A stretch of DNA of 64,000 nucleotides, from assembly GCF_002086455.1 (NCBI RefSeq), contig NZ_MVHC01000009.1, positions 1-64,000 of the forward strand. The letters run 5' to 3'. Source of the stretch: Mycolicibacter algericus DSM 45454. Lineage in GTDB: Bacteria; Actinomycetota; Actinomycetes; Mycobacteriales; Mycobacteriaceae. How positions within the stretch are numbered: the first letter of the stretch is position 1; each line of letters starts with the position of its first letter. The notes beneath the pieces were generated by a model, which saw only the letters and a program-made list of their open reading frames with translations, made no database searches and was not told where the DNA came from. The position numbers were made by a program, and so were the translations under genes. Below are positions 51,611 to 60,707 of this stretch, piece by piece.

Positions 51611-51627
51611 ACTGTAACGCTTACAGT
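51611..51627. promoter_or_regulatory. Operator ACTGTAA-CGC-TTACAGT
   Basis: Perfect 7-bp inverted repeat in the middle of the 83-base gap between divergent DUF35 (start 51584) and reductase (start 51668) genes. The same sequence occurs at 57626-57642 and with one mismatch at 54742-54758, marking a shared regulon. Confidence 0.75.
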
Positions 51628-51667
51628 AATGTACGCTAGCGCGAGTTGAACAGCGGGGTTTGAGGCG

Positions 51668-52684
51668 ATGACGGCGAACAACGAATCGGCGAAGCGGCGT
51701 CGCGTTCTCGTCATGGGTGCCAGCGGCAATGTCGGCGCCTGCGTCACCCGGCACCTGGTCGCCCGTGGCGACGATGTGCGGGTGCTGCTGCGTCGTTCGA
51801 GTTCCACCAAGGGCATCGACGGGCTCGACGTGCAGCGACATTACGGTGACATCTTCGACACTGAGGCCGTCGCCGCCGCCATGGCAGACCGCGAGGTGGT
51901 GTATTACTGCGTTGTCGACACCCGCGCGGAACTCCGTGACCCGGCACCGCTGTTTCGCACCAACGTCGAGGGGCTGCGCAACGTGCTGGAGGTGGCTGCG
52001 AATGCCGACCTCGACAAGTTCGTCTTCCTGAGCACCATCGGCACCATCGCGGTGGGGCGCAACGGCGAAACGGTCGACGAGGAGACACCGTTCAACTGGG
52101 CCGACCACGGCGGCGCCTACATCGCCTCCCGCCGCGAGGCCGAGCGGCTGGTGCTGTCCTACGCCGCCGACCGCGGTCTGCCGGCCGTCGTCACGAACGT
52201 GTCCAACCCCTACGGCCCGCCCGACTGGCAGCCGCGCCAGGGCATGCTCGTCCAGCTCGCGGCGCTGGGCAAGATGCCGGCCTACGCGCGGGGGGTGGGA
52301 TCGGAGGTGGTCGGCATCGACGATGCCGCCAGAGGCCTGATCCTGGCCGCGGAACGGGGGCGGATCGGCCAGCGCTACATCATCTCCGAGCGGTACATGA
52401 GTCAGCGCGAGATGCTCACCATCGCCGCTCACGAGGTCGGGGCAACGCCGCCCCGCTTCGGCATACCGATGGCGGTGTTGCATATCGCGGGGCACGTCGT
52501 CGGGGCACTGGGCGCGCTGTTGCGCCGCGACTTCGCGTTCACCGCAACGGGTGCCCGGCTCATGGCGTTGACGTCGCCCGCCGATCACAGCAAGGCCACC
52601 CGCGAACTGGGCTGGCACCCCGAGCCGACCGAGCGTGCGATTCGCAGTGCCGCACGGTTCTACGTGGAGCGGAGCAAGACATGA
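51668..52684 (+). CDS. Extended SDR, 3beta-HSD/dihydroflavonol-reductase-like
   Basis: A 338-residue paralogue of the protein at 42392: MGASGNVGACVTRHL, FLSTIGTIAVG, and GGAYIASRREAERLV with Y-x3-R instead of Y-x3-K. Starts just right of the operator. Its stop overlaps the thioesterase start (ATGA). Confidence 0.83.
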   Translation: MTANNESAKRRRVLVMGASGNVGACVTRHLVARGDDVRVLLRRSSSTKGIDGLDVQRHYGDIFDTEAVAAAMADREVVYYCVVDTRAELRDPAPLFRTNVEGLRNVLEVAANADLDKFVFLSTIGTIAVGRNGETVDEETPFNWADHGGAYIASRREAERLVLSYAADRGLPAVVTNVSNPYGPPDWQPRQGMLVQLAALGKMPAYARGVGSEVVGIDDAARGLILAAERGRIGQRYIISERYMSQREMLTIAAHEVGATPPRFGIPMAVLHIAGHVVGALGALLRRDFAFTATGARLMALTSPADHSKATRELGWHPEPTERAIRSAARFYVERSKT

Positions 52685-53478
52685 TCCCGTTCGTGGTCCG
52701 GCGTGACGACGGTTTCGTGCCCAACGCCATCGCGCACGGCGGGTGGGGGCCGACGCTGGGCGGTCAGGTGGTCGGCGGGCTGCTGGCCCGCGCTGTGGAG
52801 CAACACGTCTCCGACGACGACCTGCAGCCGGCGCGGCTGACCGTCGAGATCCTGCGCCGGGTGGCATGCGAACCACTGCGGGTCACCGCGTCGGTGGTCC
52901 GCGCCGGGTCGCGGATGCGCGCGGTAGACGCCGCCATGACGCAGGACGGCGAGCTGGTCGCCCGCGCATCGGCTCTGTATCTGCGGCGCGGCACCCAGCC
53001 CGGCGGCGAGTTCTACACCACCGAGGTCACGATGCCCTCGGTGCCCGAGGAGCCGGCGCGCTTCGACGAATCCGTGCCGATGTTCATCCAGACATACGGC
53101 AACAACGACGGCGGCCGCTTCCCTTGGCAGCATTCGGGACCGCGGTACGCCTGGATACGCGAGATCCGAGATCTCGTCGACGGCGAAGAACTGACCCCGT
53201 TCGTGCGGGCGGCGATGGCCGTTGACGTCACCGCGTCGCTGACGAACTTCAGCACCACGGGGTTGGCGTTCATCAACGCCGACTACACCCTGAGCCTGAG
53301 CAGGTTGCCGGTCGGCCCCTACATCGGGCTGGCGGCGCTGACCCACTACAGCGATGCGGGCGTGGCGACCGGAAGCGCCGCCCTGTTGGACAGCTGCGGC
53401 CCGATCGGCAACGGTGTATCGACCGCCGTCGCGAACTTCAACTTCGATCCGAGCCGGGAGAGCCCCGCGGCAGGCTAG
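52681..53478 (+). CDS. Acyl-CoA thioesterase (double hotdog)
   Basis: A 265-residue TesB/4HBT-type thioesterase: GGWGPTLGGQVVGGLLARAVEQ in the N-terminal hotdog and a second hotdog at about 140-255 (FVRAAMAVDVTASLTNF). It probably hydrolyses an intermediate or by-product CoA ester. ATG overlaps the upstream stop; converges with the CoA-transferase gene with a 4-base overlap. Confidence 0.82.
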   Translation: MIPFVVRRDDGFVPNAIAHGGWGPTLGGQVVGGLLARAVEQHVSDDDLQPARLTVEILRRVACEPLRVTASVVRAGSRMRAVDAAMTQDGELVARASALYLRRGTQPGGEFYTTEVTMPSVPEEPARFDESVPMFIQTYGNNDGGRFPWQHSGPRYAWIREIRDLVDGEELTPFVRAAMAVDVTASLTNFSTTGLAFINADYTLSLSRLPVGPYIGLAALTHYSDAGVATGSAALLDSCGPIGNGVSTAVANFNFDPSRESPAAG

Positions 53479-54689
53479 GCGATAGCGCCGGACTCCTTCA
53501 GCTTTTCGATGCGGTCCCAGTCGATCCCGAGTTCCATCAGCACCGTCTCGGTGTGCTCGGATGCCTGCGGGGCGCGAGTGGTCTCCAGCGGCTCGTGGTT
53601 GAACTGCACCGGGCCACGGACGACTTTGAACGCCGGCCCGCCATCGCCCGCGTCGACCTCGACGATCATGTCGTTGGCGATCGCCTGCTCGTCGGAGCCC
53701 AGGTCCACCAGGCTCTGGAATGGCGCCCACTGGCCCTTCATGGTCTTGAGGTGCTGACGCCAGTATTCGAAAGGCTTCGCGCCGATCGCGGCAACGATCA
53801 ACTCACTGGCCGCATCGGCGTTCTCCATCAACGGCAGCACGTCGGAGAAACGGGGGTCGTCGGCGGCTTCGGGAATGCCGAGGTGCTCGAAGGTGTCCCG
53901 AATGTATCCGGTCGGGCTGACGATGCACAGGTTGATGGTGCCGCCGTCGGAGGTGGTGTAGTTGCCCAGGAACGGATTCGCCGGGGAGCCACCGGATTGC
54001 GGCATCAGCGAACGCATGGCTTCGCCCGTCTCCATTCCCTGGGTCACGCTGGCGCCGGCCGCCCACCACGCGGTGGACAGCAGCGAGACGTCGACCTCGA
54101 GAGCTTCCCCGGTGCGTTCCCGATGCAGCAGCGCGGCGGCGATACCGCCGGCGATGTTCATGCCGCCGACCGAGTCGCCGAACGCGGGAATCCCCTGGGA
54201 CAGCGGTGCCCCCAGTTCTTCTGGGCTCAGCGCGTGGCCCACTCCGCTGCGGGTCCAGAATGCGGTGCCGTCGAAGCCGCCGATGTCACGCTCCGGGCCC
54301 TTGTCGCCGTACGCGCTGCCGCGCGCGTAGATGATGTTCGGGTTCGCGGCACGAATGTGCTCGACGTCGAACCGGTTCTTCTGCCGCGCCCGGGGAAGGT
54401 AGTTGGTCAGGAAGACGTCTGCGGTCGCGGCCAGTTCGTAGAGCACCTGCTGCCCGTCGGGGGTCGAGACATCGATGCCGACGCTGCGCTTGCCGCGGTT
54501 GGGATGCTCGATCAGCGGATGCCGGTCGGGGTCGAGTTCGAAACCGCCCATCCGGATGAATCCGCGCTGAGTGTCGCCGCGCACCGGGTGCTCGACCTTG
54601 ATGACGTCGGCGCCCCAGTCGGCCAGGATCGCCCCGGCTGCCGGGACGAACGTGAACTGCGCGACCTCCAGTACCCGGAAGCCGTCCAT
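53475..54689 (-). CDS. Family III CoA-transferase (CaiB/BaiF)
   Basis: A 404-residue family III CoA-transferase. The probable catalytic aspartate is D140 (GGFDGT); GADVIKVEHP, RGKRSVGIDV and TNYLPRARQ are conserved. It would transfer CoA between acids without ATP. ATG 54689 fits the family N-terminus (MDGFRVLEVAQ); the much longer open frame is a shadow of the aldehyde dehydrogenase. Confidence 0.87.
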   Translation of the reverse strand: MDGFRVLEVAQFTFVPAAGAILADWGADVIKVEHPVRGDTQRGFIRMGGFELDPDRHPLIEHPNRGKRSVGIDVSTPDGQQVLYELAATADVFLTNYLPRARQKNRFDVEHIRAANPNIIYARGSAYGDKGPERDIGGFDGTAFWTRSGVGHALSPEELGAPLSQGIPAFGDSVGGMNIAGGIAAALLHRERTGEALEVDVSLLSTAWWAAGASVTQGMETGEAMRSLMPQSGGSPANPFLGNYTTSDGGTINLCIVSPTGYIRDTFEHLGIPEAADDPRFSDVLPLMENADAASELIVAAIGAKPFEYWRQHLKTMKGQWAPFQSLVDLGSDEQAIANDMIVEVDAGDGGPAFKVVRGPVQFNHEPLETTRAPQASEHTETVLMELGIDWDRIEKLKESGAIA

Positions 54690-54741
54690 GACCTTGATCA
54701 ACTCGGCACGCTCCTGACATCCGAACCAATTGGAGTATTCT

Positions 54742-54758
54742 ACTGTAATGGTTACGGT
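54742..54758. promoter_or_regulatory. Operator ACTGTAA-TGG-TTACgGT
   Basis: The regulon palindrome with one mismatch, between divergent CoA-transferase (start 54689) and aldehyde dehydrogenase genes. It overlaps the ATG 54748, so a leaderless transcript or a later start is expected for the dehydrogenase. Confidence 0.7.
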
Positions 54759-56301
54759 TGGGCATCCGAAAGACGCCGGCGTGGTCCGGGCCACGAGTGT
54801 CGAGATCGGCAAACGCGCCGCGACAGCCGCCGAGTCGCGGATGCTCATTGACGGTGAGCTGGTCGGGGCGGCCTCAGGCGCGGAGTTCGACAACATCAGC
54901 CCCGCCACCGGGCGGGTGCTGGGCACCACCGCGGCCGCCGATGCCGCCGACATGGACAGGGCCGTCGGCGCGGCCCGCCGAGCGTTCGACGACACCGACT
55001 GGTCGACCAACAGGGAACTGCGCAAGCGATGCCTGCAGCAGCTGCAGTCCGCACTGGAGTCGGAACAGGAGGAGTTGCGCACCGAGCTGATCGCCGAAGT
55101 GGGCTGTCCGGTGATGACGACCCAACTGGCACAGTTGGATTGGCCGCTGGCCGACGCATTGCGCTATCCCGCGCGGCTGATCGATGAGTTCGAGTGGGAG
55201 CGGCCGCTGCAGGGTGGCGGGCTGTTCGGCGAGCGCAATATGCGCACCGTGGTCAAGGAGCCGGTCGGAGTGGTGGCGGCCATCACCCCGTCCAACTTCC
55301 CGATCGAGGTGATCCTCAACAAGCTGGGGCCGGCACTGGCGGCCGGCAACACCGTCGTGCTCAAGCCCGACCCGAACACGCCGTGGAACGCCACCCGGCT
55401 GGGGCGGTTGGTCGCCGAGCACACCGAGACTCCCGCAGGTGTGCTCAACGTGGTGCCCACCGGATCCAACGAGGTGGCCGGTTTGCTCGGAACCGATCCC
55501 CGCGTCGACATGATCTCGTTCACCGGATCCACTGCCGTGGGCAAGCTGCTGGTACGCCAGAGCGCCGACACCATGAAGCGCACTTTCCTTGAACTGGGCG
55601 GGAAGTCGGCGCTGATCGTGCTCGACGACGCCGACCCGGCCAAGGTGATCCCGGGTGCGGTCGGAGTGTGCGTGCACGCCGGACAGGCCTGCGCGGCAAC
55701 CACCCGGATGCTGGTGCACACCTCGCTCTACGACGAGGTGGTCGCCGCGGTCACCGCGGCGTTCGCGGCGGTGACGGTCGGTGACCCGGCGCTGCCGCAG
55801 ACCCTGGTGGGACCGCTGATCAGCGCCGCGCAGCAGCAGCGGGTGCTCGATGCGATTGCACAAGCCCGCCGCGACGGCGCCGAGATCGCCACCGGTGGGG
55901 ACGTCGCGGATCTGCCGGGTGAACTGGGGGGTGGGTACTACGTGCAGCCGACGGTGATCGTCGGCGTCGACAACAGCGCGGCCATCGCCCAACAGGAGGT
56001 GTTCGGTCCGGTGCTGGTGATCCTGCCGTTCGGTGATGACCACGAGGCGGTGCGGATCGCCAACGACAGCGCCTACGGGCTGGCCGGCGCGGTGGTGTCG
56101 GCGTCGAGCGAGCGGGCCATGGCCGTGGCCCGCCGGGTGCGGACCGGGGCCATCGGCGTCAACGGCGGCATGTACTACGGCGCCGACGCGCCGTTCGGCG
56201 GCTACAAGAGCAGCGGCTGGGGTAGGCAGTGCGGGATCGAGGGGTTCTCGCAGTATCTGGAGACCAAGACCATCGGCTACCGCAGACCGCGGGGGGCGTA
56301 A
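54748..56301 (+). CDS. Aldehyde dehydrogenase
   Basis: A 517-residue NAD(P)-dependent aldehyde dehydrogenase. Catalytic C315 lies in HAGQACAATTR, the general base E282 in FLELGGKSA and N183 in TPSNFP. The start is uncertain: TTG 54730 and ATG 54748 lie on the operator, and GTG 54781 or ATG 54841 would also give a complete domain, which begins near LIDGELVG. It would oxidise an aldehyde from the P450/ADH steps to an acid. Confidence 0.87.
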   Translation: MVTVGHPKDAGVVRATSVEIGKRAATAAESRMLIDGELVGAASGAEFDNISPATGRVLGTTAAADAADMDRAVGAARRAFDDTDWSTNRELRKRCLQQLQSALESEQEELRTELIAEVGCPVMTTQLAQLDWPLADALRYPARLIDEFEWERPLQGGGLFGERNMRTVVKEPVGVVAAITPSNFPIEVILNKLGPALAAGNTVVLKPDPNTPWNATRLGRLVAEHTETPAGVLNVVPTGSNEVAGLLGTDPRVDMISFTGSTAVGKLLVRQSADTMKRTFLELGGKSALIVLDDADPAKVIPGAVGVCVHAGQACAATTRMLVHTSLYDEVVAAVTAAFAAVTVGDPALPQTLVGPLISAAQQQRVLDAIAQARRDGAEIATGGDVADLPGELGGGYYVQPTVIVGVDNSAAIAQQEVFGPVLVILPFGDDHEAVRIANDSAYGLAGAVVSASSERAMAVARRVRTGAIGVNGGMYYGADAPFGGYKSSGWGRQCGIEGFSQYLETKTIGYRRPRGA

Positions 56302-56324
56302 GGAAACCCCGCGGTTGGATCATC

Positions 56325-56379
56325 GACTGCGCGGTCTGGGTGGCCAGCGTCGGTGTGTCGCGTACCAAACCGCACAGTC
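56325..56379. terminator. Hairpin between convergent genes
   Basis: GACTGCGCGGT (56325-56335) pairs with ACCGCACAGTC (56369-56379) with one mismatch, extendable by one C-G pair. The loop is long (33 bases). It lies between the convergent aldehyde dehydrogenase and P450 genes. Confidence 0.5.
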
Positions 56380-56384
56380 GGCGG

Positions 56385-57596
56385 CTACTTCGGGGTGAAC
56401 GTCACCGGCAACGCACGCGGGGAGCGGAACGGCTGACCGTAGATGTGCGGGTTGTCGTCGGTCGCCAGGGCGATGTCGCCGAGCCGGTCCAGCAGGCACT
56501 CCATCGCAACGCGCATCTCCATGCGGGCCAGATGCAGACCCATGCAGGTGTGCTCGCCGGCGGCGAACGTGATGTGCGGAATCCATTTGCGGAAGATGTC
56601 GAACTCCTCCGAGCGCTCCCACCGGGTCTCGTCCCGGTTGGCGGACCCGATGCAGACATCGACGACGGCGCCGGCGGGGATCGCCACTCCGGCGACCTCG
56701 GTGTCGCGGATCGCGGTGCGCTGCACGGTGGTCAGTGGGGTTTCGTAGCGCAGCCCTTCCTCGATGGCGGCGCCGATCAGGTCGTGGTCGGCCCGTACGG
56801 CGGCGAACTGTTCGGGATGGGTCAGTAGCAGATAGAGCAGGTTGCTGGTGGCCCGGTAGGTGGTCTCCAGCCCGGCTGGCAGCAGTAGCCGCAGGAACGA
56901 GTAGATCGCCTCGTCGCTCAACTTCTCGCCGTCGATCTCGGCAGTGACCAGATCGCCGATGATGTCTGCGGTCGGGTGCGATTTGCGCTCGTCCATCTGG
57001 TCGAGGAAATAGTCCTTCAACGCCGCCGACGCGCTGAATGCGCGCTCGTGGTCGACGGTGTAGCTGATCAGCTCGATCGCTCGCTGCCGGAACCACGGTA
57101 GGTCCGCTTCGGGGAGGCCCAGCAGCTTGGAGATGACCCGGGTGGGGAACTCGAAGGTGAAACCGGCCACCAGATCGGCGGAGCCGGTGTCGATGAACTC
57201 ATCGATCAGGGCGTTACAGACGGGCCGCACCACGTCCGGTTCCCAGTGCACCAACGATTTCCGCTTGAAGGCCGAGGACACGAGGTTGCGGTGCTTGCGG
57301 TGCGGCTCGCCCTCCATCGCCAGGATGGTGGGCCCCAGGAACAGCCCGATCGTCATGTCGTAGATGCGCGAGTTGAACGATTCCGCCTCGCGGAACACCT
57401 GGTTGACTGCTTCAAAAGAGACAGCGGCGAACGACATCTTCGGTCGCAGGGATTCCGGGGTCTTGGAGTAGTCCATGACCGTTCCGGGGAAGATGCCCGC
57501 CTCGCGGCGCTTGGCCTCGAAGTACGGGTACGGGTCCCGGATGAAGCCGGTCGGCTTGTCGAGTGCGGTGGCGGCGCCGTCAACCTGGCTCTCCAC
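56385..57596 (-). CDS. Cytochrome P450
   Basis: A 403-residue soluble P450. I-helix PAGLETTYRA, K-helix EEGLRYE, haem loop FAAGEHTCMG with C351. It starts with GTG and has a GGGAG site. The promoter carries a perfect copy of the regulon palindrome. It is not closely similar to the adjacent P450. The substrate is unknown. Confidence 0.92.
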   Translation of the reverse strand: MESQVDGAATALDKPTGFIRDPYPYFEAKRREAGIFPGTVMDYSKTPESLRPKMSFAAVSFEAVNQVFREAESFNSRIYDMTIGLFLGPTILAMEGEPHRKHRNLVSSAFKRKSLVHWEPDVVRPVCNALIDEFIDTGSADLVAGFTFEFPTRVISKLLGLPEADLPWFRQRAIELISYTVDHERAFSASAALKDYFLDQMDERKSHPTADIIGDLVTAEIDGEKLSDEAIYSFLRLLLPAGLETTYRATSNLLYLLLTHPEQFAAVRADHDLIGAAIEEGLRYETPLTTVQRTAIRDTEVAGVAIPAGAVVDVCIGSANRDETRWERSEEFDIFRKWIPHITFAAGEHTCMGLHLARMEMRVAMECLLDRLGDIALATDDNPHIYGQPFRSPRALPVTFTPK

Positions 57597-57625
57597 GACT
57601 GGTCTCCCGTCTGGCTGAGAAGAAT

Positions 57626-57642
57626 ACTGTAAGCATTACAGT
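57626..57642. promoter_or_regulatory. Operator ACTGTAA-GCA-TTACAGT
   Basis: Perfect palindrome, extendable to 8-bp arms, 30 bases before the P450 start at 57596. Third and best copy of the shared operator. Confidence 0.75.
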
Positions 57643-57669
57643 AAATGATCACACATACCTGCGCCACCC

Positions 57670-58950
57670 TCAGGCCAGGCTGACCGGCATCCGCTTGATG
57701 CCGTGCACGAAGGTGCTCTGCAGGTACTCCGGCTCGCCGAGCGTGACCTCGGGCAGCCGCGTCAGCAGCTCGTAGAACAGGTGGCGCAACTGCATCCGGG
57801 CGACGTGGGTGCCCAGACAGTAGTGCGCGCCGCCGCCGCCGAATCCCAGGTGCGGGTTGGAATCACGGGTGATGTCGAACTCGTGCGGCCGGTCGAACAC
57901 CGCCTCGTCGCGGTTGGCCGAGCAGTAGAACAGTGCAATCTTCTCGCCGGCCTTGATCTCGGTCCCGGCGACTTCGGTGTCGACCACGGCGTGACGGGCG
58001 AACGCGAGCACCGGTGTCGACCAGCGCACGAATTCCTCGACCGCCCCGCCGATCCGGTTGTCGAAGTCGGCCAACAGCCAGGCGCGCTGTTCGGGGTGAT
58101 CGATCAACGCCTTGAACGCGTGCGTGGTGGTCTGTTTGGTGGTGTCGTTGCCTGCCGATCCGAGCAGCACCATGAAGGAGCCGAGTTCTTCGTCGGTGAG
58201 CCGGTGGCCGTCGACCTCGGCGTTGACCAGTTCGGTCATCAGGTCATCGTGCGGCTCGGCGCGACGGCGCTGCGCCAACTCGACGCCGGAACCGGCCAGC
58301 ACACCCAGCTGCGTCATGACATGCACGGCCCGCTCCTCCAGCGAGGCGTACTCGTCGTCGCTGCCGCTGAACAGACATTCGGCGGCGTAGGCGACCTTCT
58401 GCTGATCGGCGGGATCGATACCGATCATGTCGGAGACGGTGCGCATCGGCAGCTGGCCCGAACAGCTTGCGACGAAGTCGATCTGGTTGCCGGTGTGCAG
58501 CTGCTCGAGCAGGTCGTCGACGATGCGGCGGGCGTTGGTCTTGATCTGCTCCTCGATGCGGCGGACCTGCCGCGGGGTGAAGCCCGAGCTGATCAGCTTG
58601 CGGTAGCGGGTGTGCTCCGGTGGGTCCATCGCCAGGAAGAACGTCATGTTGCGCTGGATCTCGGCCGGCATCGGATCGACGCTGACCCCTTCACTGGAAC
58701 AGAACAGCTCCTCGTGCTGGCTGACGAACTTGACGTCGGCGTGCCGGGTCGCCGCCCAGTAGCCGGTCTCTTCGTGGGGGAATACGGCCGGTATCGGCCG
58801 GTGCCAGCTCAGCCCCGGTTCGCCGCGCAACATCGCGAAACTCTCATCGCGGGAGCGAAAGTCATTGCCCCAGAAGGCTGGATCCGAGATATCGAGCCGG
58901 TGGTAGGGGCGCGGCGAAGTGGGCGGGCTGGCAGGTGAACTCAGGGTCAT
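57670..58950 (-). CDS. Cytochrome P450, CYP124/CYP125-like
   Basis: A 426-residue P450 with I-helix GSAGNDTTKQTTTH, EEFVRW (ExxR) and haem loop FGGGGAHYCLG with C378. AGNDTT and the C-terminal FVHGIKRMPV resemble CYP124, CYP125 and CYP142, enzymes that hydroxylate methyl-branched lipids and sterol side chains. Exact family not assignable by eye. ATG 58950 with GAGAGG site; 14 bases after the SDR. Confidence 0.9.
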   Translation of the reverse strand: MTLSSPASPPTSPRPYHRLDISDPAFWGNDFRSRDESFAMLRGEPGLSWHRPIPAVFPHEETGYWAATRHADVKFVSQHEELFCSSEGVSVDPMPAEIQRNMTFFLAMDPPEHTRYRKLISSGFTPRQVRRIEEQIKTNARRIVDDLLEQLHTGNQIDFVASCSGQLPMRTVSDMIGIDPADQQKVAYAAECLFSGSDDEYASLEERAVHVMTQLGVLAGSGVELAQRRRAEPHDDLMTELVNAEVDGHRLTDEELGSFMVLLGSAGNDTTKQTTTHAFKALIDHPEQRAWLLADFDNRIGGAVEEFVRWSTPVLAFARHAVVDTEVAGTEIKAGEKIALFYCSANRDEAVFDRPHEFDITRDSNPHLGFGGGGAHYCLGTHVARMQLRHLFYELLTRLPEVTLGEPEYLQSTFVHGIKRMPVSLA

Positions 58951-58964
58951 GTCGTCCTCTCGGC

Positions 58965-59750
58965 TCAGACGGTGATGGGGGTGCCGGCGGTGATCGCGGT
59001 GATGAAGCCGCCGTCGACGGCGATGTCCTGACCGGTTATCCAGCCGGCCTGCGGCGAGCCGAGGAAGTCGATCAGCGGCACGATGTCGTCGACGACGCCG
59101 TGCCGGCCGACGGTGTCGCGCACGGTGTCGAGCGCTTCCTTGCCCATCGACTGCTCGAAGTCGGCCAGGATCGGGGTCTCGACCGGGCCCGGGCTGACGG
59201 TGTTGATCCGCACCCCGTACTTGGCGTGCGCGGTCGCGGCCAATCGCTTGGCGTACAGGATCATCGCCTGCTTGGAGGAGGTGTACACCGGGAACGCCGG
59301 GTCCTGGCCGGCCTGCCAGCGCAGCACCGACTCGGCATCGGTCGCGTCGAGCAGCCCGTTGAGCGTCTCGATGCGCTGCTCCCAGCCCAGCGCGGCCGTC
59401 GAGGCCACCGCGACCACCGCGCCGCCGGGGCGCAGCCGCGGCAGCATGGCCTCGGTCATCAGGCGCATGCCCAAGTAATTGATGGTCAACACGTCCGCGG
59501 CCGATGCCGTCCCGGGTACCCCGGCGACGTGGGCCAGCAGGTCCCAGCCGTCGCCGATCCCGCCGGTGAACTCGGCGATGGCGCCGGCATCGCGTAAGTC
59601 GCAGCAGGCGTGCTGCGACGCCGGGGTCTGCTGTGGGCGCACGTCGACGGCGAGCACGAAATCGCCACGCTGGTGAAAGTGCGCGGCCGTCGCCGCGCCG
59701 ATCCCCGATCCGGCGCCGACGACCACCACCCTGCGCTGAGCGTTGCTCAT
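58965..59750 (-). CDS. SDR dehydrogenase
   Basis: A 261-residue SDR with VVGAGSGIGAATA and Y-x3-K in VYTSSKQAM. The start at 59750 (MSNAQRRVVVVG) fits the SDR fold; the longer frame is a shadow. It resembles 3alpha-hydroxysteroid dehydrogenase-like SDRs. First gene of the unit with P450. Confidence 0.85.
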   Translation of the reverse strand: MSNAQRRVVVVGAGSGIGAATAAHFHQRGDFVLAVDVRPQQTPASQHACCDLRDAGAIAEFTGGIGDGWDLLAHVAGVPGTASAADVLTINYLGMRLMTEAMLPRLRPGGAVVAVASTAALGWEQRIETLNGLLDATDAESVLRWQAGQDPAFPVYTSSKQAMILYAKRLAATAHAKYGVRINTVSPGPVETPILADFEQSMGKEALDTVRDTVGRHGVVDDIVPLIDFLGSPQAGWITGQDIAVDGGFITAITAGTPITV

Positions 59751-59897
59751 TCTCGCCAGCTTTCTGGTGAACCCGAAATGTCGACAGTAAGCTCGACTGT
59801 AACGAACTCGGGGGCTCCCGACAATGCTACGGTTGGCCCTCCGGACCACCCGCTGAACTCCCGGCAGGGGCGGCGCACGACGCAGGAGGAGCCGAAC

Positions 59898-60707
59898 ATG
59901 ACCGACACCATCGGGTTCATCGGCGCAGGCAAGATGGGCGAGCCGATGGTGCTGCGCCTGCTCGATGCCGGCCACCGCGTGCAGGTGTATGCACGCCGGC
60001 CCGATGTGCGCGAGCGCCTGGCGGCCGCCGGTGCGGTGCCGGTGGAATCGGTCGCCGCGGTCGGTCGCGAATCCGACCTCGTGATCAGCTGCCTGTTCTC
60101 CGACGCCCAACTGCTCGAGGTCGCCGCTGGTCCTGACGGCCTGCTGGCCAACGTCAAGCCCGGCACCGTGGTGGTGTCGCACACCACCGGCACGGTGAGC
60201 ACTCTGACCGGACTGCTGGAGCAGTTCCCCGCAGGGCCGGTGCTGGTGGACGCACCGGTCAGCGGCGGCGCCCACGACATCGCCGCCGGGAAGCTGACGG
60301 TCCTGCTCGGTGGCCCCGGCGACGCGGTGGCTCGCGCCCAGTCGGTGCTGGCCGCCTACGCCGACCCGGTGATCACCACCGGTGCTCTGGGCACCGCCTT
60401 GAACCTCAAACTGATCAACAATGTGCTGTTCGCCTCCAACGCCCAACTCGTCGCGGCCGCCGTCGAGCTGGCGAAGAACCTCGGGGTGCCCGAAACCAGC
60501 CTGTTCGCAGCGCTGGAACACTGCAGCGGCGGCAGCCGGGCTGCGGGATACGTGCAGTCGGCCGGGGGCGTGGAGAGCTTCGGCAAAGTCGTTGCGCCCT
60601 TTATGCGCAAAGACGTGGCAGCGTGCATCGAGGCCGCCGCGGACCGCGGTGTCGAGCTGGGGCAGCTGCGTACCGTGGCCGAAACCGGGCCGCTGGACCT
60701 GTCGTGA
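59898..60707 (+). CDS. 3-Hydroxyisobutyrate dehydrogenase-like protein
   Basis: A 269-residue beta-hydroxyacid dehydrogenase: GFIGAGKMGEPM (NAD site), DAPVSGGAHDIAAG and NLKLINN with the catalytic lysine. It oxidises hydroxyacids or reduces semialdehydes. ATG 59898 follows CAGGAGGAG. In the 147-base divergent gap, two ACxGTAA half-sites (59784, 59796) are visible. Its stop overlaps the start of the aldehyde dehydrogenase (GTGA). Confidence 0.87.
   Translation: MTDTIGFIGAGKMGEPMVLRLLDAGHRVQVYARRPDVRERLAAAGAVPVESVAAVGRESDLVISCLFSDAQLLEVAAGPDGLLANVKPGTVVVSHTTGTVSTLTGLLEQFPAGPVLVDAPVSGGAHDIAAGKLTVLLGGPGDAVARAQSVLAAYADPVITTGALGTALNLKLINNVLFASNAQLVAAAVELAKNLGVPETSLFAALEHCSGGSRAAGYVQSAGGVESFGKVVAPFMRKDVAACIEAAADRGVELGQLRTVAETGPLDLS

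Noticed and set aside
53475..55082. A 535-aa CoA-transferase with a serine-rich N-terminus
   Set aside because: The extra 131 residues lie antisense to the aldehyde dehydrogenase and across its operator.
58965..60521. A 518-aa SDR fusion
   Set aside because: The extension is antisense to the 3-hydroxyisobutyrate dehydrogenase-like gene; the SDR fold begins at 59750.
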